Position numbers and translations under genes: made by a program
The notes under the pieces: model-generated
What the model was told of the DNA's origin: nothing
Seen by the model: only the letters and a program-made list of their open reading frames with translations
Databases searched by the model: none
Source of the DNA: Phycisphaerales bacterium UBA7812
GTDB taxonomy: Bacteria; Planctomycetota; Phycisphaerae; Phycisphaerales; UBA1924
Direction: 5' to 3'
Assembly: GCA_002480345.1 (NCBI GenBank)
Contig: DLBY01000117.1
Span: 40,357-59,587 of the forward strand
Length of the DNA: 19,231 bases
Shown here: positions 1-7,258 of the stretch, in pieces
Position numbering within the stretch: position 1 is the stretch's first letter
How the letters are laid out: each line of letters starts with the position of its first letter

Positions 1-202
1 CGAGATCGAAGACGAGGTACTTGACGGTGAGCCGCAGGTGGTCGAGGGACTCCTGGAGGTTGCCCAGGGTCTCCTTCATTTTCTCGTGTCGGTTCTGGGT
101 TTCTTCTGCGAGTTTTTCGAGGCGCGGACGCTCCTCGGCGGGGAGCTGGTTGATCTGACCCAGAAGCTCGCTCATCTTGCTCTTGAAATCCTGCTCGTTC
201 AT
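1..202 (-). CDS. Conserved coiled-coil hypothetical protein, 3' end beyond the window
   Basis: Reading leftward from an ATG at 202, the frame stays open to the window edge (67 codons). It is preceded by a GGGAG ribosome binding site about 7 bases upstream. The product begins MNEQDFKSKMSELLGQINQL and is rich in Glu, Lys and Leu with heptad-like spacing, ending in the window with LRLTVKYLVFDL. I recognise this pattern (LPAEER, then a helical stretch, then L-R-L-x-V-K-Y-L-x-F-D-L-E) from short conserved planctomycete proteins of unknown function; that is recall, not a search. No catalytic motif or membrane segment is visible. The 220-base gap to the next gene holds only short GC-rich hairpins (for example arms at 356-361 and 369-374) and a T-rich stretch near 320 on the minus strand that could be part of its promoter. 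Confidence 0.75.
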   Translation of the reverse strand, partial: MNEQDFKSKMSELLGQINQLPAEERPRLEKLAEETQNRHEKMKETLGNLQESLDHLRLTVKYLVFDL

Positions 203-422
203 CGTCGTCTCCCGTCGTGTCTGTGTTTGTGTCCCGCGTCGGACGGGGAGGCCTGTGGCAAGGGCCGGGCCAACGGGCGGGGCGCGTGCCGATGCTGCGG
301 GGGACGGGATGGGGTGCCGATAAAAACGGCTCCCCGACCCTGCAGAACGGGTGCGCGGGTCGGACTGTGACCCGAGCGCGGAGCGGGTGTCTCGGGACGC
401 CTGTATCGCGTGTTGCGTGGGA

Positions 423-1079
423 TCAACGCGCGGGGTTGATCCGCCTCAGCGCGTGTTGCGCCGGAGCAGGCGCGTTGGCGATGATCGGACGGGTGTCCAC
501 GCGGGTCCGGCGGGCTTCGTCGAGCAGCGATTTGAGGTGTCGGTCGAGGCGGATCCGGAAGTTGGTGAAGTGCTGCTCGAGTTCGTGGCGGCTGACGATC
601 GAGAGCGGGTCGGTCAGGCCTGTCTGGGTCGTCGCCCATTCGAGCAGCGTGCGATCGCCCGGCTGGTACCGATAACTCGCGAGTGTGTCGGCGAGGCGTT
701 TTTCGAGGTCGCGGAATGGATCGACGAGGGGATCGGGGAGGTGCGCGAGTCGCTCGGCGAGTTGTTGCTCGCTCAGCTCGGGCTCGGTCCGAGCGGGCTC
801 GGGCGGTGCCGCCGGGGGAGTTTTTTCAGCCGGGGCGGGTGCGGGCCCGGATCCGGGGGATTTTTTGTTCGGCTCATTGGGAGCGCGCTCACTGAGAAGG
901 GCGAGTGCGGCGAAGGCGGTGTTGATGGTCTTTCGTCCCGCGCCGTCGAATCGGACGGTGAGTCGCTGGCATGGTTTGCCTTCGTGGGTGGCTCGCTGCA
1001 CGGAGAGGACGGTGCCGACGCCCCATTCGGGCTTTCCGGTGTGCTGGAGCTTGTCGTTCGGTTGGAATTCGGTTGTCAT
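423..1079 (-). CDS. DUF3553-type domain protein with disordered linker and C-terminal helical region
   Basis: A 218-residue protein starting at ATG 1079 (MTTEFQPNDK). The frame extends 41 codons upstream, but that extension would run into the omega subunit gene and is low-complexity, so I use the internal ATG. Residues 7-62 (NDKLQHTGKPEWGVGTVLSV, then VRFDGAGRKTIN) resemble DUF3553, a small beta-barrel domain found alone and at the end of UvrD-like helicases; its function is not established. Residues 66-98 form a Pro/Ala/Lys/Glu-rich linker that is probably disordered. The remaining 120 residues are charged and helical and unknown to me. The gene is divergent from rpoZ, with about 110 bases between the two starts. 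No strong Shine-Dalgarno site is seen. Confidence 0.75.
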   Translation of the reverse strand: MTTEFQPNDKLQHTGKPEWGVGTVLSVQRATHEGKPCQRLTVRFDGAGRKTINTAFAALALLSERAPNEPNKKSPGSGPAPAPAEKTPPAAPPEPARTEPELSEQQLAERLAHLPDPLVDPFRDLEKRLADTLASYRYQPGDRTLLEWATTQTGLTDPLSIVSRHELEQHFTNFRIRLDRHLKSLLDEARRTRVDTRPIIANAPAPAQHALRRINPAR

Positions 1080-1189
1080 CGTTGGGGCCGGGAGGCGTGA
1101 ATCGGATGGGTAGACCCGCGGCGCTTCGCGTCTATCATTGGGACTGCGCACGGCGGGTATTCGTGCGCCCCCTTTCTCGAAGGATGGGC

Positions 1190-1429
1190 ATGATCGAAGC
1201 ACTGAAGGATAACACCCTCGTGGACAAGGTGGGCGGCCGGTTCAAGCTGTGCGCGCTCATCCAGCGTCGCCTGCAGCAATTGCTCGACGGTGAGCGTCCG
1301 CTGATCGACCGTGGCGGGCGATCGGATCTCGAGCTCGTGATCGAGGAGATCCGTCGCGATCTGATCACGCTGGAGTTGAACCCCGAGGGCTCGGACGAGT
1401 CGGCGTACGAGAGCGAAGCCCTGCTCTGA
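1190..1429 (+). CDS. rpoZ: RNA polymerase omega-type subunit
   Basis: A 79-residue protein, the usual length of bacterial omega, which wraps the C-terminal tail of beta-prime and aids assembly of RNA polymerase. The core LVDKVGGRFKLCALIQRRLQ matches the omega signature (a short helix, then [D/N]-[K/x]-x-x-x-R-F-x-L followed by a helix with paired Arg), and LELVIEEIRRDLITLE matches the second helix. The acidic C-terminal tail is typical. I choose ATG 1190 over ATG 1184 because the AAGGA at 1180-1184 is 5 bases from 1190 but abuts or overlaps 1184. It is followed 88 bases later by coaC on the same strand; rpoZ beside a Dfp/Coa gene is a common bacterial order. Confidence 0.85.
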   Translation: MIEALKDNTLVDKVGGRFKLCALIQRRLQQLLDGERPLIDRGGRSDLELVIEEIRRDLITLELNPEGSDESAYESEALL

Positions 1430-1517
1430 GCGTGCGTTGGGCGCACCCGCTTTGGGTCGCCTGCGGGCTTGAGACCCGGGTGCGATCGTTGAGCGGTAAG
1501 CGGCGAGGAGAGCGCGG

Positions 1518-2111
1518 ATGAGCGGCGGGTCGCTGGATCCGAAGGTGCTGGCCGAGCAATTCGGCGGGCGTCGGCTGCTCGTGTGCATTTGCGGGGGCAT
1601 CGCGGTGTACAAGGTCGCGACGGTGGTTAGCCGCCTCGCCCAGGCGGGCGCGGAGGTGACCGTTGCGATGACGCCCTCGGCGACCAAGTTCGTTGCTCCG
1701 TTGACTTTCCAGGCTCTCTCGGGCCGTCCTGTTTACACGACGCCCTGGGAGCACATCGAGAGTCACGACCCGCAGCACATCTCGCTCGCTTCGAGCGTCG
1801 ACGGCGTGGTGGTGGCGCCCTGCACGATGGACTGCCTTGCGCGGCTCGCGACGGGACGCACGGACGATGTGGTCACGCTGTTGCTGAGCGCCGTGGATCG
1901 GCAGAAGACCCCGGTTCTGCTCGCGCCGGCGATGAATGTCACGATGTGGGCCCAGCCCGCGACGCAACGGAACATCCGTCAGCTGGAGGCGGACGGGTTC
2001 GACTTCGTCGGGCCTGGCGACGGTTGGCAGGCTTGCCGGGAAGTGGGCACTGGCCGGATGAGCGAGCCCGAGGCGATCGTGGCGGCGTTGGGCGGTGTGC
2101 TCAGCCGATGA
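1518..2111 (+). CDS. coaC: Phosphopantothenoylcysteine decarboxylase (CoaC flavoprotein), stand-alone
   Basis: A 197-residue FMN-binding flavoprotein of the HFCD family, which oxidatively decarboxylates 4'-phosphopantothenoylcysteine in coenzyme A synthesis. The N-terminal GGIAVYK loop binds FMN. The catalytic His lies in QHISLAS. The PxMNxxMW motif appears as PAMNVTMW. The substrate flap ends in ACREVGTGRM, keeping the conserved Cys and GRM. The usual PATANT-like segment reads APCTMDCLARLATG, which is divergent. Start ATG 1518 has GAGGAG at 1505-1510. The protein ends after the CoaC domain, so the CoaB synthetase domain fused to it in most bacteria is absent and should be encoded elsewhere. 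With rpoZ upstream it probably forms a short operon. The 135 bases up to the tRNA contain an 18-base palindrome. Confidence 0.9.
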   Translation: MSGGSLDPKVLAEQFGGRRLLVCICGGIAVYKVATVVSRLAQAGAEVTVAMTPSATKFVAPLTFQALSGRPVYTTPWEHIESHDPQHISLASSVDGVVVAPCTMDCLARLATGRTDDVVTLLLSAVDRQKTPVLLAPAMNVTMWAQPATQRNIRQLEADGFDFVGPGDGWQACREVGTGRMSEPEAIVAALGGVLSR

Positions 2112-2175
2112 AAGCTGATCTGGCGCCCCCCCGGGGAGAGACGGGGATCTTCGGTTGGTCGCGTTTCCGGGGATG

Positions 2176-2193
2176 ACCGATCAGTTGATCGGT
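2176..2193. promoter_or_regulatory. 18-base palindrome between coaC and tRNA-Ser
   Basis: ACCGATCA, a 2-base spacer, then TGATCGGT forms a perfect inverted repeat. It has no following T-run, so it is not a classic intrinsic terminator. It could be an operator for the tRNA, a Rho-independent pause, or chance. Only the symmetry is observed; the role is unknown. Confidence 0.4.
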
Positions 2194-2246
2194 GCTATCG
2201 TGAGGGCCTGCTCGGGCGGAGCCGACGAGGCTCGCGGCCTGACCTT

Positions 2247-2334
2247 GGAGAGGTGGCAGAGCGGTTGAATGCGCCGGATTCGAAATCCGGTATGGACTTC
2301 GTGTTCATCGGGGGTTCGAATCCCCCCCTCTCCG
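2247..2334 (+). tRNA. tRNA-Ser, anticodon CGA
   Basis: An 88-base class II tRNA. Acceptor arms GGAGAGG (2247-2253) and CCTCTCC (2327-2333) pair perfectly, and the discriminator base is G2334, as expected for serine. The anticodon stem CCGGA/TCCGG encloses TTCGAAA with anticodon CGA at 2281-2283. A long variable arm follows (about 2291-2310), typical of tRNA-Ser, then a GGGGG/CCCCC T-arm with TTCGAAT. CCA is not encoded. tRNA-Ser 3' ends are common integration targets, and the accessory DNA starts directly behind this gene. Confidence 0.95.
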
Positions 2335-2344
2335 CTTCATTGAG

Positions 2345-2400
2345 ACCCCGTTGCTCGGAGCACTGTGCTTGCAGTGGTTTACGAGCAACGGGGTTTCTTC
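2345..2400 (+). terminator. Intrinsic terminator behind tRNA-Ser
   Basis: A perfect 13-base stem, ACCCCGTTGCTCG (2345-2357) against CGAGCAACGGGGT (2382-2394), has an inner CACTG/CAGTG stem in its loop. It is followed by TTTCTTCTTTG on the plus strand, so it terminates plus-strand transcription. On the minus strand no T-run follows the stem, so it is a weak candidate for ending the metal operon. Confidence 0.85.
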
Positions 2401-2410
2401 TTTGACCCCA

Positions 2411-2429
2411 CTGCCCTATTTCTGCCCTA
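2411..2429. repeat. Direct repeat CTGCCCTA x2 at the island edge
   Basis: CTGCCCTA occurs at 2411-2418 and again at 2422-2429, an 11-base period of about one helical turn. The second copy contains the stop codon of the CDF gene. Short direct repeats spaced by one turn next to a tRNA attachment site can be recombinase arm or accessory sites. That role is inference; the repeat itself is seen. Confidence 0.4.
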
Positions 2430-3356
2430 GTTTCGGGAATCGATGTTTCCGCTCGGAAGGTGGTCGGCGACCGTCTTTGAGCTGAAGGTTGAGGCCGGAA
2501 CCGGCTCCAACGTCACATGCTCGATGCCGTGGTCGCGAGCGATGACCCGTCGAGCTGATTCGAGGATCGCGGAGGTCCCGGAGACCGAGCACCCGTCTGC
2601 GACCGCGATCCGGGCTTCGAGCGAGATGGTCTGCTCGTCGATCGGCCAGACATGGAGGTGGCCAACATCCTCGACGCCTTCGACGGCTCGGATGGTCGAA
2701 GCGACTTCGTCGAGCGAGAGTTCGTCGGGGGTGCTCTGCATCAGGATCCGGATGCATCGCTTCATCGGCGTCCAAGAGATCCAGACGATGTAGACCGAGA
2801 TGCCGACGGTCGCGACGAGGTCGGTCCAGTACCAGTCGAACAGGATGATGAGCGTGCCGGTGACAATCACGGCGACCGAGGCGAGCGCGTCGGCGAGATT
2901 GTGGATGAAGGCCGCGTTGATGTTCACACTGCCCTTGGACATCGAGTAGGTGAGGACGGCGGTGCCCGTGTCGACGACGAGCGCGATGCCCGCGACGATG
3001 ACGACCGTCCAGCCGTCGATCTCGGGGCGCTCGAACGCGCGGGTGATCGCTTCGATGAGGAGGTAGACCGCGATGACGAGGATGGAGGTGAGGTTGATAA
3101 GGCCGCCGACGACCTCGGCACGGCCGTAGCCGAAGGTGCGATGCTCGTCGGCGGGGCGTTTGGAGATTCGACGGGCGATGAGAGCGAGGAGGAGCCCGGC
3201 GGCGTCGCTGAAGTTGTGGAGGGCGTCGGCGATGAGGGAGAGGCTTCCAGCGAGCACGCCTCCGATGACCTGGGCAACTGTCAAGAGGAGATTGATGGCG
3301 ACGGCGATGCCGAGGCGTTTCAGTCCCATGTCCTCGGCATGATGGCGGTGGCTCAT
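2427..3356 (-). CDS. czcD: CzcD-type cation diffusion facilitator (CDF) metal exporter
   Basis: A 309-residue inner-membrane metal/proton antiporter. The start ATG 3356 (MSHRHHAEDM) has AAGGAG 8 bases upstream; an upstream in-frame Met at 3422 lacks such a site. Six transmembrane segments are visible between about residues 15 and 200. The metal site residues are present in TM2 (ADALHNFSD: H47, D51) and TM5 (IHNLADA: H152, D156), the HxxxD pattern of zinc/cobalt/cadmium exporters such as CzcD and ZitB. The conserved TFGYGRAEVVGGLINL loop follows TM2. The cytoplasmic C-terminal domain contains GHLHVWPID and an E-rich stretch as in the family. It is the last gene of the metal operon and would pump cytoplasmic Zn/Co/Cd into the periplasm for CzcCBA to remove. 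Confidence 0.93.
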   Translation of the reverse strand: MSHRHHAEDMGLKRLGIAVAINLLLTVAQVIGGVLAGSLSLIADALHNFSDAAGLLLALIARRISKRPADEHRTFGYGRAEVVGGLINLTSILVIAVYLLIEAITRAFERPEIDGWTVVIVAGIALVVDTGTAVLTYSMSKGSVNINAAFIHNLADALASVAVIVTGTLIILFDWYWTDLVATVGISVYIVWISWTPMKRCIRILMQSTPDELSLDEVASTIRAVEGVEDVGHLHVWPIDEQTISLEARIAVADGCSVSGTSAILESARRVIARDHGIEHVTLEPVPASTFSSKTVADHLPSGNIDSRN

Positions 3357-3426
3357 CTTCAGCACTCCTTTGCGCGACGCGATCGAGCGACTCGCATCGC
3401 ATTGTGCCGTCGGCTGGACCATGCTC

Positions 3427-3705
3427 CTAGTGATACTTGATCCACATCATCCATTCTGCGGCGACGATACTGCCGAGAACGACATCCGCGACAATGAGCC
3501 GGATATCGACGTGGACGTGACCAAAGTCCTGTACGGACTTGATAAGTGATGTAATAGTGAAAGCAAAAACTGTCAAGAGCACCAGAGAAAGCGTCACGGG
3601 GACTCGAAGTTTTGGTTTGATTGGTGGTGAACGGCCGCGCCGGCCTAGTTTCTGTGTCTTCCGATTTGGACGGGAACGTTGTTTTCTGTTCGGCTTTCGG
3701 GACAT
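3427..3705 (-). CDS. Small basic two-TM membrane protein in the metal operon
   Basis: A 92-residue protein of no family known to me. The first 34 residues are very basic (many Arg/Lys, with Pro), followed by two hydrophobic helices at about 36-56 and 70-89 joined by an extracytoplasmic-looking loop with a His-x-His (HVHVD). The start ATG 3705 has GGAGAG 4 bases upstream. It lies 16 bases after the PII-like gene and 70 bases before the CDF gene on the same strand. Its DNA is visibly more AT-rich than its neighbours around 3535-3600, hinting at a different origin. The basic N-terminus would stay in the cytoplasm; it could anchor or assist the exporter, but no function can be read from sequence. 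Confidence 0.65.
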   Translation of the reverse strand: MSRKPNRKQRSRPNRKTQKLGRRGRSPPIKPKLRVPVTLSLVLLTVFAFTITSLIKSVQDFGHVHVDIRLIVADVVLGSIVAAEWMMWIKYH

Positions 3706-3721
3706 TCTACTCTCCGGATGA

Positions 3722-4060
3722 TTACTGCAGGGCAGATGCGCCAGAGTCGCCGGTGCGAATTCGAATCACCGAGTTCAGCGTAGAGATTGCGATTTTCCCA
3801 TCGCCGGGCCGACCTGTTGCGGCATGCTCGCGGATGACGTCGGCGACCTTCTGTGCCATGCCGTCGTCGACCATGCATTCAAGCTTGGAAACTTCCACGG
3901 TGCCGAATCCCGCGTCGCCTTCGGCCGGACGGCCGGAGACTTTCCCAAAGCCTCGTACATGAGACACGGTCACGCCGGGGAAATCGGGGTGCTCGTGAAG
4001 AGCTCGGAGCACTGATTCGAGCATGTTGGGACGAATAAATGCCTTTATTTCCTTCATCAT
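3722..4060 (-). CDS. P-II family (GlnB-like) protein of the czc operon
   Basis: A 112-residue protein with the PII fold signatures: MKEIKAFIRPNMLESVLRAL (strand 1 and helix 1), TVSHVRGFGK (strand 2, before the T-loop), GRPGDGKIAISTLNSVIRIR (B-loop and strand 4) and RTGDSGASAL (C-loop). The T-loop region (SGRPAEGDAGFGTVEVSK) differs from nitrogen-regulating GlnB/GlnK and lacks the uridylylated YRGAEY motif, so nitrogen signalling is unlikely. PII-like proteins are repeatedly found next to heavy-metal RND pumps, where they may bind metal or nucleotide and modulate the pump; this is family context, not shown here. It starts 11 bases after the czcA stop; AGGGAG sits 4 bases before ATG 4060, with a second ATG following at once. 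Confidence 0.88.
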   Translation of the reverse strand: MMKEIKAFIRPNMLESVLRALHEHPDFPGVTVSHVRGFGKVSGRPAEGDAGFGTVEVSKLECMVDDGMAQKVADVIREHAATGRPGDGKIAISTLNSVIRIRTGDSGASALQ

Positions 4061-4071
4061 GCATCTCCCTA

Positions 4072-7000
4072 TCAGACGACGACCTGCTTCTTTTGTCCGC
4101 CGAACCAGAGGTACAGGGCGGGCAGAACGAACAGAGTGAGAATGGTGGAACTGACGAGACCGCCGATGACGACGGTGGCGAGAGGGCGCTGAACCTCCGC
4201 GCCCATCCCCGTGTTCAGCGCCATGGGCACGAACCCAAGGCTTGCGACGAGTGCGGTCATGAGCACCGGCCGGAGTCTGGCCAGACTCCCTTGGGTGACC
4301 GCATCGAGCATGGGCTCTCCTTCATCGCGGAGTTGGTTGATGAAGGTGATCATGACGACACCGTTGAGCACCGCGACGCCTGAGAGAGCGATGAATCCGA
4401 TCCCTGCGCTGATGCTGAAGGGCATACCGCGGAGCCATAGAGCGAAGATGCCGCCGGTCAATGCGAGAGGCACCCCTGTGTAAACGAGGACCGCGTGGCG
4501 GGCATTACCGAAAGCGGTGAAGAGCATGATGAAGATCAGGGACAACGCAAGGGGGACTACGATGAGCAGCCGCTGGCGTGCACGGGCGAGATTCTCGAAC
4601 TGGCCTCCCCAAGTTACGAAGTAGCCCTCGGGAAGCGTCACCTCAGCGTCGAGCCTTTCTTGGGCCTCAGCGACGAACGTCCCCATGTCGCGTCCCCGGA
4701 TGTTCGCTTGGACGACGATCCGACGCTTGGCGTTCTCTCGGCTGATCTGGTTGGGCCCTTCCGCGACTTGGACACTCGCGACTGCTTCGAGTGGGATGTA
4801 CCGGATCTCAGCACCCATTCCGACCATGCCGCGATCCGCCGAAGCGACTTCGCCCCCCCTCCCTTCTGGAAGAGGTATGGGGAGTTGCCGGACGAGGTCG
4901 ACATCGCCGCGAAGATTCTCGGGAAGGCGGACGACGATTGGGAATCGACGATCACCCTCGTAAAGGGTCCCTGCTTCTTCACCGCCGAAGGCGATAGAGA
5001 TGACTTCCTGGACATCCCTGACATTGAGCCCGTATCGAGCGATTCGTTCTCGGTCAATATCAACGGTGAGGACCGAGAGACCGGATACCTGCTCGACCTT
5101 GACATCGGAAGCGCCATCGATCTGCTGAAGCACGGCGGCGACTTCGGCGCCTGTCGAAAGTAGCGCGTCCAGATCATCGCCAAATATCTTTACCGCAAGA
5201 TCGCTCCGCACCCCGCTGATCAGTTCATTGAATCGGAGCTCGATGGGTTGAGAGATTTCGTAGTTCTGACCGGGGATTGTCGAGATGAACGCTTCGATCT
5301 CTTCGGCGAGTTCCTCTTGTGTCGATGCTCGTGTCCACTCTTCCCGCGGCGTGAGCATGAGATAGGTATCGCTCACATTCGGGCCCATTGGATCCGTGGC
5401 GACCTCGGCCGTACCGGTCCGAGCGAAGATGCTCGCGATCTCATCGGGGAACTCGCGCGTGAGCTCGGCTTCGAGGCGCTTCTGCATCTCGATGCTCGTC
5501 GTAATCCCGATGCTCGGGATGCGTGCCGGCTGGACGGCGAGGGCGCCTTCTCCGAGTTTGGGGACAAACTCGCTGCCGAGACCCGCGGCAACGACGCCCG
5601 CGAGGCCAAGGATGCCCGCGGCGATGCCCACCGTGACCCATCTCCAGCGGAGTGCCTGGTTCAAAGCCTTTCGATAACCGGCTTTCGTCCACCGGATGAG
5701 GAAGCTTTCCTTTTCCGAGAACCTGCCGCGGAGGAGCAGTGCGCACGCGGCGGGTACGAATGTGAATGTCAGAATGAGCGCGCCGGCAAGCGCGAGGAGC
5801 ACCACCCCCGCCATCGGGCGGAACATTTTACCTTCGATACCGGTGAGTGTTAGGACCGGGATGTACACGATCATGATGATGAGCATGCCGAAGAGCGTGG
5901 GTTTGGCGACCTGCCGCCCCGCCTCTCCGATGATCGACAGCCTCTCGTCATTTGTGAGGCGGCGTTTCTTGTGCTCCTGCTCTTCAGACGCTCGACGGAC
6001 GATATTTTCGACGAACACAACAGCGCCATCGACAATGATGCCGAAGTCGACCGCCCCCAGACTCAGAAGGTTTGCGCTGACTTTTTCTTGCACCATCCCG
6101 GTGACGGCGAACAGCATCGAGAGCGGGATCGCGCACGCGACGATGATCGCCGCTCGCAGATTCCCGAGCAGCAGGAGCAGGATCACGATGACGAGGATCG
6201 CGCCTTCAAAGAGGTTCTTCTGGATTGTGTGTAGCGTCGCATCGACGAGGTACGTGCGGTTGTAGAGAGTCTTGACCTCGACATTCTGAGGGAGCGACTT
6301 TCCGATCTGCTCCACCCGATTATGAACATCCTCAGAGACCGTCCGGCTGTTTGCGCCGAGCAGCATCATCGCTGTGCCGACAATGACCTCTCGGCCATCG
6401 TGTGTCGCCGCGCCGGTCCGGAGTTCGTTGCCCACCTCGACATCGGCAACATCTCTGACACGGATGGGGACGCCGTCGTCGGACTTGAGGATGATGTTCC
6501 CGATGTCCTGCGTATCGCGGATGAGCCCTGTCGCGCGCACGAGGTACGCTTCGCCGGAGTGTTCAATGTATCCGCCCCCCGCGTTGGCGTTGTTCTCTGC
6601 AACGGCCTGCATGATGTCGCGGAACGACAGCCCAAACGCCATGAGCTTCGCCGGATCCGGTGTGATATGGAACTGCTCTTCGTAGCCGCCGATGCTGTTG
6701 ACCTCGGTGACACCCGGAACGGTTCGGAGTTGTGGGCGTATAACCCAGTCCTGAATTGTGCGGAGATCTTGTGGCGTATACGGCTCACCCTCGGCATTCG
6801 GACCGTTTGCTTCCACAGACCACATGTAGATCTCACCGAGCCCCGTCGATATCGGTCCCATTTGCGGCTCGGCAAGACCCGGAGGTAAGGATTCCCTCGC
6901 TTCGGTGAGTCGCTCTCCGACGAGCTGTCTCGCCCAGTAGATGTCTGTGCCTTCCTCGAACACCACGGTCACCTGAGAGAGGCCGTAGCGTGAGATCGAA

Positions 7001-7248
7001 CGGATGTAGTCGATGTTGGGCAGGCCGCCCATCGACCATTCGATCGGGAATGTGACCTGCTGCTCGATCTCAACCGGCGAGAGCGCTGGTACATTCGTGT
7101 TGATCTGAACCTGGACATTGGTGATATCTGGGACGGCGTCGATCGGGAGCTTCGAGAAGCTGTACACCCCGACCCCGACTAGCGCAAGGGTCGCGAGCAG
7201 TACTAGCACCCGTTGGCGGATCGAGAACTCAATAATCTTTGCAAGCAT
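4072..7248 (-). CDS. czcA: CzcA, heavy-metal RND efflux transporter
   Basis: A 1058-residue inner-membrane proton/metal antiporter of the HME-RND family, full length. It opens with an N-terminal TM helix, then PIDAVPDITNVQVQINT, the family hallmark at the start of the first porter domain. TM4 carries DFGIIVDGAVVFVEN (about 401-415) with D401, D407 and E414, the acidic triad needed for proton coupling in CzcA-type Zn/Co/Cd pumps; Cu/Ag pumps (CusA) lack this exact pattern. Two periplasmic porter regions (about 35-340 and 555-885) and two blocks of TM helices are seen. It lies 10 bases after czcB, with AAAGGGG as ribosome site. Specificity for Zn/Co/Cd is an inference from the TM4 motif. Confidence 0.96.
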   Translation of the reverse strand: MLAKIIEFSIRQRVLVLLATLALVGVGVYSFSKLPIDAVPDITNVQVQINTNVPALSPVEIEQQVTFPIEWSMGGLPNIDYIRSISRYGLSQVTVVFEEGTDIYWARQLVGERLTEARESLPPGLAEPQMGPISTGLGEIYMWSVEANGPNAEGEPYTPQDLRTIQDWVIRPQLRTVPGVTEVNSIGGYEEQFHITPDPAKLMAFGLSFRDIMQAVAENNANAGGGYIEHSGEAYLVRATGLIRDTQDIGNIILKSDDGVPIRVRDVADVEVGNELRTGAATHDGREVIVGTAMMLLGANSRTVSEDVHNRVEQIGKSLPQNVEVKTLYNRTYLVDATLHTIQKNLFEGAILVIVILLLLLGNLRAAIIVACAIPLSMLFAVTGMVQEKVSANLLSLGAVDFGIIVDGAVVFVENIVRRASEEQEHKKRRLTNDERLSIIGEAGRQVAKPTLFGMLIIMIVYIPVLTLTGIEGKMFRPMAGVVLLALAGALILTFTFVPAACALLLRGRFSEKESFLIRWTKAGYRKALNQALRWRWVTVGIAAGILGLAGVVAAGLGSEFVPKLGEGALAVQPARIPSIGITTSIEMQKRLEAELTREFPDEIASIFARTGTAEVATDPMGPNVSDTYLMLTPREEWTRASTQEELAEEIEAFISTIPGQNYEISQPIELRFNELISGVRSDLAVKIFGDDLDALLSTGAEVAAVLQQIDGASDVKVEQVSGLSVLTVDIDRERIARYGLNVRDVQEVISIAFGGEEAGTLYEGDRRFPIVVRLPENLRGDVDLVRQLPIPLPEGRGGEVASADRGMVGMGAEIRYIPLEAVASVQVAEGPNQISRENAKRRIVVQANIRGRDMGTFVAEAQERLDAEVTLPEGYFVTWGGQFENLARARQRLLIVVPLALSLIFIMLFTAFGNARHAVLVYTGVPLALTGGIFALWLRGMPFSISAGIGFIALSGVAVLNGVVMITFINQLRDEGEPMLDAVTQGSLARLRPVLMTALVASLGFVPMALNTGMGAEVQRPLATVVIGGLVSSTILTLFVLPALYLWFGGQKKQVVV

Positions 7249-7258
7249 GACGGCCCCT

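Noticed and set aside
351..1100. Long plus-strand open frame opposite the DUF3553 gene
   Set aside because: Composition and lack of any domain show it is the antisense shadow of the DUF3553 protein, common in high-GC DNA; the minus strand has the recognisable domain.
2108..2176. 22-codon open frame overlapping the coaC stop
   Set aside because: No ribosome site, no recognisable product, ends before the palindrome; too little support.
3357..3422. Upstream start for the CDF exporter (22 extra residues)
   Set aside because: The extension lacks a ribosome site, while AAGGAG precedes ATG 3356 and the family starts there.
2652..3440. 262-residue Asp/Gly-rich plus-strand open frame
   Set aside because: It is antisense to the CDF exporter, which has all family motifs; the acidic low-complexity product is a codon-usage artefact.
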